Assembly (NCBI RefSeq): GCF_019720915.1
Contig: NZ_JAHKSI010000001.1
Span: 2,852,001-2,916,000 of the forward strand
Direction of reading: 5' to 3'
DNA: 64,000 bases
From: Alkalihalobacillus sp. TS-13
GTDB lineage: Bacteria; Bacillota; Bacilli; Bacillales; Fictibacillaceae
Made by a program: the position numbers and the translations under genes. The notes under the pieces were generated by a model. The model did not search any database. It was not told the DNA's origin and was given only the letters and a program-made list of their open reading frames with translations. Every line of letters begins with the position of its first letter. Within the stretch, counting starts at the first letter, position 1. Shown here in pieces: positions 35,641 to 44,628 of the stretch.

Positions 35641-38604
35641 ATGAAAAAAACAATCCTTGCTTTTACTATCGTCATCTTATTGTTGGAAGTTTACTTTTTA
35701 ATGGTTTTTAATTCTAAACCTCAAGTAATTGATACGCTTGTAATTTATGAGAAAGATTCAGATGAGCACATCGATGCTTATCAACATTTGAGACAAACCC
35801 TGGTAGCAAATACAAATGTCGAAACAATGCCAATCAGCGTGTTAAATTCTGTTGATCTTACAAACTATGAAGTCATTTATTTGGATCCAAGTATCATAGG
35901 AAGTAAGTATTTTGACCATAGCAAGGCACCGATCGAGCATTTCGTTAAAGAAGGCGGATATCTATTTCTTGAAAATGAATTTTACAAAGAATTTCCGAAA
36001 GACTTTATTGGTGCTCGGGATTTCCAAAAAATAAAACGATTTCCAAATAAACTTAAATATCCTGCTGGTGACCGTAATGTCAGCGGAATTCAAAAGTTAG
36101 TCGAACAATTCAATCAGGATATGGCTTTTGAATCTACGAAGGAATTTGAAGGCTTGGACCTGGGAGTTGGTCTCATCCCCTCCACCGCCCAATCGATCGT
36201 ATCCAATGGTGAGTTATCTTTGTATTCATTGAATGAGCACGGAGATGGAACTGTATTTTTTGCAAGTGAACTATTGCCTAACGATCATTACGTAACAAGA
36301 TATGATTTCCAAAAACAATACAAAGATCAAGAAGACTTTCATTATACCTTTACAGCTGGTAACTTCTTGTTTCGAAATGAGTATATTACTTTTGTGGCAA
36401 AAGACATGTATGGTTATGCTGTTTCAAAAGTACTTGGAACTCATGGACGTCCTGGGGTAGCCATACAACATACATTGAAGGAAAACAGCGGTCTTTCAGA
36501 ACAAAAGCTGGATACATTTCTAGCAAAAATTGAAAAAGAAAAGTTGATCCCTTCCCTCTCACTTCCCAAATTCTCATATTCACCAGATACTTGGAAGGAG
36601 AGTATATCTTATTTCTCCAATACTGGTAGTGAAAATCAGCTTTCATTTAATAATAAGGCAGAAAAAATGAAGATAGCAGCAGATAGAGATTCTGATTTAC
36701 AGACATACCCTGACAAACTACCACTGGATGGAGAAGTCAAACTCCCATACCATGCTTATATCGACATCAAAGATATGAATGAAGATGGGGTTCAAGATCT
36801 TATCGCAGGGAGTTCGAATGGAAAGATTTATTTTTACGAAGGGTCATTAGAGAAAGAAGAATGGATTTTGCACCCAAAAGGCCCATTAAAACTTGAGACA
36901 GGACAACCAATTGATCTTGGTGATTATGCAAGTCCCCGCTTAGTTGACTACAATCAGGATGGGAACATCGATATCATTTCTGGAAATCGAAACGGAAAAA
37001 TAGTCGTATTACTAAGAAATGAAGATAATGAATATGCGTTACCAGAGGAAATCATCGACGTCAAAAAGGACTATAAATACATTATGCCCGAAATTGGTGA
37101 TATTGATGCAGACGGTATCGACGATCTGATCTATGGAACAGAATCTGGGGATGTCTATTTCCATACTGGGGAAGAAGCTGAAGATGAAAAAGACGACAAT
37201 AATGACGTAAAAAACGCATCTCTCCACTTTTCTGAGGTAGGGCATAAACTAACAAGCAATGAGGGGAATATCAGAGTTAAAAATTTTGCTGCACCCAAAC
37301 TTCTAAACTATGACAACAATGACCAACCTGATCTGCTGATCGGTTCTGGCAGTGGGTTTATAAAACGTTTTGAATTGAATAAGGGTCAATTCATTGATAG
37401 AGGTTATATGTTATCTTCAAAAATAAATCCGTTTGGTGATAACAGGTTATGGAATGGAAAAAATTCCGTGCCCGTCATGACTGATGTAGATGGTGATCAG
37501 ACCTTTGACTTGATTGTTGGACTGCTCGCTTATGGGGACGAACATTCGATTGATTCGCCAAATTACCCCTATAAAGACACACTTTCAGCTCTAGCAGATA
37601 AAGCAAAGCAAAACAAAATACGAATTTACCCTCATCTGTACTTGAATACATCGAAGGATAATGAAGCGTATCTAAAAGATTTAGGAGGGTTAAAAGAAGC
37701 ATTTCAAACATATAACTTCGACTGGAAACCAAGTGGAATTACATTCACAATAGATCCATTCCGTTTGAGTGAAAAGTATGATGTTTCAGAAGTTCCAAAC
37801 CTTAAGGATATTTGGTGGTATGAGAAAATGGATGTTACGAATGAGGGAAAAACCAACTTATGGACTTTTCCTTTCACAAAAATGAATGAGAAAACGATAG
37901 ACGATAAAGTCTATCATGAACCACATACCGGCAGGGAAAGTACATTATCAAAATTTGACTTGCCTTTCATAAATGAAATCAAAAATATTGATGAACTTGA
38001 TCATTTAAGTAATTTCAAAAATTTCGTAACTGGTACGGATTATAATGTTATGACTACAGAACAGCTTTATAAAAGCATTCTAGCAACCCATCAGACGACC
38101 AGTACACTAAACTACAACCCTATTGAAAAAGTCACCTCAGATTTTCAGAACTTGATTAGGAGAAAATTACATCATACGGTTTATATTAATGAAGACGATC
38201 AAGATACGAATCATGAGTTGATCAATCCATATGAGCACTCGATAGGCTATAAGGTTGAAATGGGTGAAAAATATAAAGGATTTGTATTCAGCACCGACGC
38301 CCCTGTTTATACGAATATTGGCTCTACATTATATTTTTCTGGTAAAGATAACATCAAATTGAAATTGAAAACACAATACGAAAATGAGCCTCACATCATG
38401 CAAAGTAATGTACCTATCAGAATCGATCAGCAAAATAATAGTGTTACCATTAATTTCTTGGAAACAGGAATGCAGCAAATAAAAATATTTGCGCCAGATG
38501 GAATAAAAATGACAAGTAAAGAATGGGATGTGCAACAAAACGGAAGTACTTATATCTTAACCAGATATGGTGAAGAGACATCACTTAACTATTCATACAA
38601 ATAA
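35641..38604 (+). CDS. Membrane-anchored FG-GAP beta-propeller protein, unknown function
   Basis: About 987 residues. One N-terminal membrane segment (ILAFTIVILLLEVYFLMVF) and no cleavage site suggest it is anchored with the rest outside. Residues about 30-240 look like a flavodoxin/GATase-like fold (EVIYLDPSIIG, GDGTVFFASELL). At about 365-625 there are five FG-GAP repeats with calcium-loop motifs: DMNEDGVQD, DYNQDGNID, DIDADGIDD, NYDNNDQPD, DVDGDQTFD. Then come about 330 residues unlike anything I recognise (KIRIYPHLYLNTS, GITFTIDPFRL). It has no SLH domain although SLH genes surround it. The ATG at 35641 is preferred, but its site (GGAG) is 13 nt away; an in-frame GTG lies at 35629. Confidence 0.75.
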   Translation: MKKTILAFTIVILLLEVYFLMVFNSKPQVIDTLVIYEKDSDEHIDAYQHLRQTLVANTNVETMPISVLNSVDLTNYEVIYLDPSIIGSKYFDHSKAPIEHFVKEGGYLFLENEFYKEFPKDFIGARDFQKIKRFPNKLKYPAGDRNVSGIQKLVEQFNQDMAFESTKEFEGLDLGVGLIPSTAQSIVSNGELSLYSLNEHGDGTVFFASELLPNDHYVTRYDFQKQYKDQEDFHYTFTAGNFLFRNEYITFVAKDMYGYAVSKVLGTHGRPGVAIQHTLKENSGLSEQKLDTFLAKIEKEKLIPSLSLPKFSYSPDTWKESISYFSNTGSENQLSFNNKAEKMKIAADRDSDLQTYPDKLPLDGEVKLPYHAYIDIKDMNEDGVQDLIAGSSNGKIYFYEGSLEKEEWILHPKGPLKLETGQPIDLGDYASPRLVDYNQDGNIDIISGNRNGKIVVLLRNEDNEYALPEEIIDVKKDYKYIMPEIGDIDADGIDDLIYGTESGDVYFHTGEEAEDEKDDNNDVKNASLHFSEVGHKLTSNEGNIRVKNFAAPKLLNYDNNDQPDLLIGSGSGFIKRFELNKGQFIDRGYMLSSKINPFGDNRLWNGKNSVPVMTDVDGDQTFDLIVGLLAYGDEHSIDSPNYPYKDTLSALADKAKQNKIRIYPHLYLNTSKDNEAYLKDLGGLKEAFQTYNFDWKPSGITFTIDPFRLSEKYDVSEVPNLKDIWWYEKMDVTNEGKTNLWTFPFTKMNEKTIDDKVYHEPHTGRESTLSKFDLPFINEIKNIDELDHLSNFKNFVTGTDYNVMTTEQLYKSILATHQTTSTLNYNPIEKVTSDFQNLIRRKLHHTVYINEDDQDTNHELINPYEHSIGYKVEMGEKYKGFVFSTDAPVYTNIGSTLYFSGKDNIKLKLKTQYENEPHIMQSNVPIRIDQQNNSVTINFLETGMQQIKIFAPDGIKMTSKEWDVQQNGSTYILTRYGEETSLNYSYK

Positions 38605-38610
38605 TAGCTT

Positions 38611-38638
38611 AACCTCCATTATCGGAGGGTTTATTTTT
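38611..38638 (+). terminator. Rho-independent terminator after FG-GAP gene
   Basis: AACCTCC pairs with GGAGGGTT around 6 nt, followed by TATTTTTAT. Confidence 0.8.
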
Positions 38639-38746
38639 ATAGTAAAAATGTCACTATACAAAAATGTAGTTAGGCATTTCCTCATACTGACACTTAATTA
38701 GATAAATCTTACAATAGAGACGTTGTTTATTTTAAGGGGGTAGATT

Positions 38747-39841
38747 ATGAAAAAGCTTTTAGCAAGTATTTTTGCAGTAACACTGTTGTTCAGTAGTTTT
38801 TCAATTGCAATGGCCAACGGGGAGTTGGATGCGTATTATGCAGACGACTTAGAAGATCATTGGGCAATGAATATCATGTATCAACTTATTGATGCGGATA
38901 TTATCAAAGGTTACGTTGATTCAGATGGAGTCATGACTGCACGTCCAAACAAAGACATCACACGTGCAGAAGTAGTTGCGCTCCTTGTCAGGTCATTGGA
39001 TCTGACTAGTGAAGGGAAAGGTGCAAATTTTTCTGATGTTCCAACTGACAAATGGTTCTATGATCCGATTCAAACCGCCAGTGCTTTAGGAATCGTAAAT
39101 GGAGTGTCCCAAACAACGTTCGCTCCAAACCAGGACATTTCTCGCCAAGAATTAGCAACAATGGTCGTACGGGCGTTCGAATATGTACAATCCATCGATT
39201 TTACATACGGGGAATCAGTTGATTTCATTGATTCAGATACGTTTTCTTCTTGGGCCGTACCATCTATTGATAAAGCTAGTGCAGTTGGGATCATCGAAGG
39301 GTATAATGGAAAGTTTTATCCTAAAGGTACGGCAACACGTGCAGAAACCTCATCCATGCTTTTAAATGCGTTAAATAGAGAGGGAACAAATCTTCCATCA
39401 GATGATATCTTGGAAAATGTCGTATTATCTAATGAAAATGAAATATACGCGGCTTACCAGTCAGAAGATTACCAGTCGGCATATCCGGTCATCGATCGAT
39501 ACACTCTTGGCTTCCATAATGCTCTATTAAATGCTAGCAATGACCAATTAATCGAGTTTGTAGGTGATGGCTACAGCTATGCCTTTGAACAGATAGGAAC
39601 TCCAAATACAAAGGTAGTCGGAAAGAATACTAGATTCGCAATTGTAGAGTTGACAGGGCTCAGCTATGAAATTACAACCACATACAATGGAGAGTCTGAA
39701 AGCGTACCCGATGATACGACCGAAGGAAACTACTTCTTGCGTAAAGTGGATGGAGAATGGAAAATATATGGGGTAAATCCGTTCGTCTATACGAATCAAG
39801 CTTTTAAAAAACAAGCAACGATTTATTCGCCAGTAAAATAA
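38747..39841 (+). CDS. SLH protein with uncharacterised C-terminal domain
   Basis: A 364-residue exoprotein. A signal peptide ends near AMANGEL (residue about 24). Three N-terminal SLH domains follow (ARPNKDITRAEV, TTFAPNQDISRQEL, GKFYPKGTATRAET) to about residue 210. The remaining 150 residues (EIYAAYQSEDYQSAYPVIDR, YFLRKVDGEWKIYGVNPF) suggest an NTF2-like alpha+beta fold, since such folds often end with a LRKVDGEWKI-type strand, but I cannot assign a family. No catalytic motif is visible. AAGGGGG precedes the ATG. It is monocistronic. Confidence 0.85.
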   Translation: MKKLLASIFAVTLLFSSFSIAMANGELDAYYADDLEDHWAMNIMYQLIDADIIKGYVDSDGVMTARPNKDITRAEVVALLVRSLDLTSEGKGANFSDVPTDKWFYDPIQTASALGIVNGVSQTTFAPNQDISRQELATMVVRAFEYVQSIDFTYGESVDFIDSDTFSSWAVPSIDKASAVGIIEGYNGKFYPKGTATRAETSSMLLNALNREGTNLPSDDILENVVLSNENEIYAAYQSEDYQSAYPVIDRYTLGFHNALLNASNDQLIEFVGDGYSYAFEQIGTPNTKVVGKNTRFAIVELTGLSYEITTTYNGESESVPDDTTEGNYFLRKVDGEWKIYGVNPFVYTNQAFKKQATIYSPVK

Positions 39842-39846
39842 AAATG

Positions 39847-39881
39847 AAAGTGATTGCCCTTTTTAGGGACAATCACTTTTT
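39847..39881 (+). terminator. Rho-independent terminator after SLH gene
   Basis: AAAGTGATTGCCC pairs with GGGACAATCACTTT around 6 nt, then TTTT. Confidence 0.85.
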
Positions 39882-39888
39882 AATTCAT

Positions 39889-39946
39889 GCTTTGTTAGTT
39901 GGTATTGTTGATTTCTGCGAAATCAACAAAGTTGTTCTTTAACAGG
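39889..39946. repeat. Miniature palindromic repeat, copy F (arms only)
   Basis: The outer GCTTTGTTAG/TTTAACAGG ends and a perfect inner palindrome TTGTTGATTTC-TGC-GAAATCAACAA (39905-39929) match the outer arms of copies A and B with the whole GC-rich centre missing. Confidence 0.65.
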
Positions 39947-39998
39947 ATCTTATTTTAAAATTGCATTTGCTTAGAGTGATTTTACTCTCTTTTTACTA

Positions 39999-40892
39999 TT
40001 ATTCTAATCCTTCAATTTTATTTAAAAGAGTTCCTCCATCATATTGATTAATGACATTCAGCCGCTTAAGTTTAAATGGCGAGGATTCACTATTGTTAGT
40101 GCCTATTTGTACTGTGATTCCGAGCTTATAGCCTGTCTCTTTTGCAATGTTGATTACATCTTCATTGGTAGCTCCATAAGGATAAGTTATTGTTACGACC
40201 TCTTTTTGCAGTTGGGATTCAATAATCTTTTTCGATTGTGTTAAATCTTTACGAATCCTTTCTAGATAAACCTCTTTATCTTCATTTTTTCCTATTGTAA
40301 TTAATGCAGGACCTTCATCTGTTTCCGATTCTATATAATAATGCGAATCAAACGTATGGCTTTGGATATCCATTACACCAGCTTTATACATTTCTTTCGT
40401 TTGTTCCCAGGTGAGATGTGGTATTGTACCTGGTGTTTTCTCTTGATCGTTGACAACTAGATATATGGTAGCGTTCATCCCTAATTCTTTCAATATCGGA
40501 TAAGCATGTATGTAATTACTTTCATACCCATCATCCATTGTGATCATAATAGGCTTTTCGGGTAGTGCTTCATCAAAATGTAAAAAACGATAGAGCTGAT
40601 CATCCGTAATCGTATTATAACCCGCATCCTTTAAAGCAGACATGTGTTCTTCGAAACGTTCAACAGTTACTGTGGTACTACTTGTTTCACTTTCAATTTC
40701 AGTGAAATGATGATACATCAGAATTGGAATTTCAGTATCATTAATCAGATGCATATTCGCGGAAGCTTCTAAACTATTATTCTCTCTTGGTGAATCAAAA
40801 CTTACCATCATTAAAAGAACAGCGAAAATAGAACCGGTCAAAACAGACCATTTAAAAAAATCCCCTACATTACAATCCCCCATATATTCCAT
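39999..40892 (-). CDS. Polysaccharide deacetylase family protein (PgaB/IcaB-like)
   Basis: A protein of about 297 residues with one N-terminal hydrophobic segment (WSVLTGSIFAVLLMMVSF), exported or anchored. NodB homology motifs are PIMITMDDGY (motif 1, metal Asp pair), QSHTFDSHYY (motif 2, metal His residues) and ITYPYGATNEDV (motif 3). PILMYHHF at the domain start is typical of the IcaB/PgaB branch. It probably removes N-acetyl groups from an extracellular glycan. Start uncertain: no good ribosome site precedes the ATG at 40892 or 40883. No SLH domain. Confidence 0.85.
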   Translation of the reverse strand: MEYMGDCNVGDFFKWSVLTGSIFAVLLMMVSFDSPRENNSLEASANMHLINDTEIPILMYHHFTEIESETSSTTVTVERFEEHMSALKDAGYNTITDDQLYRFLHFDEALPEKPIMITMDDGYESNYIHAYPILKELGMNATIYLVVNDQEKTPGTIPHLTWEQTKEMYKAGVMDIQSHTFDSHYYIESETDEGPALITIGKNEDKEVYLERIRKDLTQSKKIIESQLQKEVVTITYPYGATNEDVINIAKETGYKLGITVQIGTNNSESSPFKLKRLNVINQYDGGTLLNKIEGLE

Positions 40893-41113
40893 ATTGTTAC
40901 TATTTTATATGTGAATTATATCATTTATCTTCTGTCTTACAACAAAATTTTGGTAATAAATGAAATAATTTGTCTAATCAAAAAGAACCCTATCAATCTT
41001 TGATAAAATTCTCCTAGATTCTTCTCCTGGTTTTGGTAGTAATCACTTAACACATCATTTATAATGAATTGGTATTCATTTCTAATTTTTCCAATTTTGC
41101 AAAGGGGGATAAA

Positions 41114-44100
41114 ATGGAATTTTCGAGGCAAGAAAGAAGGAGAGTATTTATTAAAGAAATTTCTACTCTCAATGAAGGAAACTATATTACGGAGAAAGAA
41201 TGTGAACGCTTATTACAGGCACATAATGAATTTTATGTAGATTCCTTAGCTTATGAAAAACAAAAACAAGAGCAACAACATCAGCAAAGTGTGGTGACAA
41301 AAGATGAGGAACAGAACACACCTGCTGAACCGGCTGAACCTGTTAAGCCGGTAAAAGCTAAAAAGAAGTTGACAGTCGAAGAGGTCAGGGAGAGGAATAT
41401 CACCTGGTCATTGAATCTTGGCGTTATCTTACTTCTTATCGGGGGATTGTTTGTAGCTACAAGCAATTGGGAGACGATGTCTAATTGGATGAAAAGCGGT
41501 TCCATTATACTGGTCTCTGGACTGTTTTATGGGTTAGCCTTCATTACGAAGCGTATATTGAAAATTGACAAAACAGCATTTGCATTCATTGTGTTAGGAA
41601 GTTTATTTTTACCGATTTTCATTCTTTCAATAGGGTGGTTCGAGTTACTTGGTCCCTTCCTATCCGTTTATGGCCAAGGTCGATACATACTTGGGATGAG
41701 TGGAAGCTTCTTGCTCATACCGGTTTACGGATTTTTAGCACGAGGTCTCTCATCTCGCTTGTTTGTTTGGTTTTCATATATAACTTTATCAATCTGTGTT
41801 GGATTTTTACTTGCATCCTTCAGCCTTCCAGTAGATGGGTTTTATATGGGGATAATGTTATATAATGGACTTTTGCTCGTAAACTATCATTGGTTAAAGA
41901 AACGAGAAGTGTTGAAGCTCTTTTTCAATGAACTCGTCTATTTCGCACAAATTAATCTTGTCTTCTCGACTCTACTCATGCTCTTTTTTTATGAAAACAA
42001 TACGTTTTACAGCTTCAATCTATTGTTAACTGCAATATTATATTTATCTATGATTTATGTCAGCAGGCAAAAAGAATATCATTTCATATTCAGCACAATG
42101 ATTGTATATGGCGCTTATCAATTGATTGAATATTCGTTTCTAGAAACATTCAGTGCCCTGTTTTATGCAGTACTAGGGATTATATTTTTAGTACTCCCTC
42201 GTTTCCTGGATGAGCAATTTCCATTGAAAAAGGTATTTCACTTAACAAGTGCTGCCGTTTCTGGCTTTGCCTTCCTTTACATCAGCTATGAAGGTATTTT
42301 ATTAAGTATGAACGAGCCATCTTATCTATTGATGCTGGCATATCTTATTATTGCTGGAAATTTCATATACCTATCAAATGTTAACAAAGTGCGTTTGTTT
42401 ATATATCTAAGTCCTGTATTTTTAGCGGCTTCCTTGTATGAAGTTGCATTGAAAATCGATCAATGGATACAATTCGACACATTCTTATTACCTGCATTTT
42501 TCATCGGGTTTATTTTACTTGTATGCTTTGGATATATACTTAAATTTCCTCTGCTTCAAGTAATTCGTAATAGTTCAAAAGATGTTGGAATCAGTATTAT
42601 GCTGGTTACAATTATTGCAAACAGTACTTTTGACCACCCCTGGGAGCTTGGCATCCAATTTCTTTTTCTGGCCATCTCATCGTTTATTGTTATGGTTTCC
42701 GATAGTCATACCCTTTACAAAAAAATAGCTCCATTGATCCTTCCGGCTTCACTCGGATTTGCATTTACATTCTTTGGAGAAGAATTACGCAGAGCATCGA
42801 TTTTATACTATACTGAACTCGGTATTTCGATGAACTTTGTGTTAGGGAGTTTGGTACTGATTCTAAGTTATTTTGCTTGGAAATCAATTGGACGAAACAC
42901 ACTTGCACTGTATTCCTTTTATATCGCACAAGGTTTTTACACGGTAGGTATTCTCTCAGCTTTAACCTTACCAATTAATGAAACATGGGTACGGCCGATT
43001 GTCTTGTTAGCTGGTATTGGAATTTATTATGCATTATATAAAGTGACGAACTATAAGGGGATGTCCTATGTCATAGGGATGACATTCCTTGTATGGTATT
43101 TCACTTTAGTACGCGCCTCACATCTAACATTGGAATTTACTAGTTTCACGGAATCCATACAGCTGACTCTCGGAGGAGTGTTCCTTCTGGTTATCACCGT
43201 ATTGACCCGAAAAAATGAAATTATCTTATCGAACGGATTAGCGTGGGTGGCCCACTGTTATATTCCTTTTGCATTGTTGTCCACGTATATCCATTACAAT
43301 GAAAGATCACTCTGGAGTTTTCTAGTCGCTGTGGGAATATACGCGGTAAGTACCTATATGGCACATACAGAGTGGAAGATCAAACCCTTGCTGTATGGAA
43401 CCTTTACGACATTGTTCATGACAGTGTTTGTAATTCTGGAAACATTCCAGTACGAAGACAAGGTTCCATATGCTTTTCTGTTTACAAGTCTATTGATTGT
43501 GATTTTCTGGGAAAGCACCAACAAATTTTATAAAAGAAGGACTTCCTACTATCTTGTTCCCTTTTCTATATTAGGCGTCGGTTCTTTTCTAATAGTCGAT
43601 CCATATGGATGGCTTACATTCATCTTTACTGTAATCTATTCAGTTGGATTACTCATTTTCCTACATAAAGTAAAATGGGATCTGTTCGCTTCACTTCCAC
43701 TTTTGTTGATTCTTATCGGTACTGGCCGGTTTTTAGAGATGTCGGATATGGAAGCATCTTTCAAAATTCTTCTAGCAGCAGGTATCGGCATTTGCTTATT
43801 ATTAAGTGGACAATTCATATACAAATCCATCTATAAAATTGAGGATGGTCGGTTAAAGCAGTTTGATAGCTACACAATTGTTGCGTTCATTTTCTTTGGG
43901 TTTTTATATACCTTACACCATGATTTGATTTGGTTGAAAGCTTTACCGGGTATCTTGATCTCGATTGGATTATGGATTCAAAGACCCCGTGTTCCCACAA
44001 GCTGGTTCAGGTTTGTTATATTTCTTTCGGGAGCATATTTGCTGCAGCCTTATTATGCTTTAGTAAACGCAATTATACTTCCACCTTTATGGAAGCAAGA

Positions 44101-44548
44101 AATTTATGTTTTACCGTTGATTATACTTGTGGTTTTTCTTCGCCGTTGTATGGAAGGAAGATATAAAAAGATCACAAGTCAAATCCAATGGGCAGTTCTT
44201 TTGATTGTTTCAGTATTACTTATTAAAGATGGACTGGAAAGCTCGACAATTTACGATGCGCTTATTCTTGGATCGCTTTCCCTATTATCAATGCTTACAG
44301 GAATGTTTAAACGGATAAAATCTTATTTCTTTATCGGGGCAGGTGTATTATTGCTTAACGTAATCTTACAAACCCGACCATTTTGGGGAAATCTTCCATG
44401 GTGGGGTTACCTCCTCATTACTGGTTCACTACTCATTTTCGTAGCAAGTTATAACGAGTGGCACAAGCAAAAAACGTCTAAAGGAAAATCAACCATTTTA
44501 ACGGTATTCAAGGAGAAAATCATCAAAAAGATCGCACGTTGGGATTAA
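41114..44548 (+). CDS. Large polytopic membrane protein, unknown function
   Basis: A 1144-residue protein. A cytoplasmic N-terminus of about 100 residues (RQERRRVFIKEISTLNEG, then Gln- and Pro/Glu/Lys-rich linker) leads to about 30 closely packed hydrophobic segments. The first of these, NITWSLNLGVILLLIGGLFVATSNWETM, resembles the start of DUF2157/DUF2339-type multi-spanning proteins. No enzymatic motif was found. AAAGGGGGAT lies 3 nt before the ATG at 41114; the frame extends to 41069 without a ribosome site. Its terminator has been split by the IS element. Confidence 0.8.
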   Translation: MEFSRQERRRVFIKEISTLNEGNYITEKECERLLQAHNEFYVDSLAYEKQKQEQQHQQSVVTKDEEQNTPAEPAEPVKPVKAKKKLTVEEVRERNITWSLNLGVILLLIGGLFVATSNWETMSNWMKSGSIILVSGLFYGLAFITKRILKIDKTAFAFIVLGSLFLPIFILSIGWFELLGPFLSVYGQGRYILGMSGSFLLIPVYGFLARGLSSRLFVWFSYITLSICVGFLLASFSLPVDGFYMGIMLYNGLLLVNYHWLKKREVLKLFFNELVYFAQINLVFSTLLMLFFYENNTFYSFNLLLTAILYLSMIYVSRQKEYHFIFSTMIVYGAYQLIEYSFLETFSALFYAVLGIIFLVLPRFLDEQFPLKKVFHLTSAAVSGFAFLYISYEGILLSMNEPSYLLMLAYLIIAGNFIYLSNVNKVRLFIYLSPVFLAASLYEVALKIDQWIQFDTFLLPAFFIGFILLVCFGYILKFPLLQVIRNSSKDVGISIMLVTIIANSTFDHPWELGIQFLFLAISSFIVMVSDSHTLYKKIAPLILPASLGFAFTFFGEELRRASILYYTELGISMNFVLGSLVLILSYFAWKSIGRNTLALYSFYIAQGFYTVGILSALTLPINETWVRPIVLLAGIGIYYALYKVTNYKGMSYVIGMTFLVWYFTLVRASHLTLEFTSFTESIQLTLGGVFLLVITVLTRKNEIILSNGLAWVAHCYIPFALLSTYIHYNERSLWSFLVAVGIYAVSTYMAHTEWKIKPLLYGTFTTLFMTVFVILETFQYEDKVPYAFLFTSLLIVIFWESTNKFYKRRTSYYLVPFSILGVGSFLIVDPYGWLTFIFTVIYSVGLLIFLHKVKWDLFASLPLLLILIGTGRFLEMSDMEASFKILLAAGIGICLLLSGQFIYKSIYKIEDGRLKQFDSYTIVAFIFFGFLYTLHHDLIWLKALPGILISIGLWIQRPRVPTSWFRFVIFLSGAYLLQPYYALVNAIILPPLWKQEIYVLPLIILVVFLRRCMEGRYKKITSQIQWAVLLIVSVLLIKDGLESSTIYDALILGSLSLLSMLTGMFKRIKSYFFIGAGVLLLNVILQTRPFWGNLPWWGYLLITGSLLIFVASYNEWHKQKTSKGKSTILTVFKEKIIKKIARWD

Positions 44549-44563
44549 ATAATTATTTAAAAG

Positions 44564-44576
44564 AAGGGCTCACACA
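44564..44576. terminator. Left arm of terminator split by IS element
   Basis: AAGGGCTCACACA. Its partner TGTGTCAGCCCTT lies at 46259-46271 on the other side of the insertion. Joined across the target site they form a 13-bp stem (one mismatch) with loop TACAAAT. Confidence 0.8.
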
Positions 44577-44628
44577 TACAAATGAACAGCCCCCTGTAAA
44601 GTAGACAGTTAAAATAATTAATAAAACG

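Noticed and set aside
39973-39996. Terminator after the polysaccharide deacetylase gene
   Set aside because: AGAGTGATTTTACTCT is a short stem whose T-run is on the plus strand, opposite to the gene.
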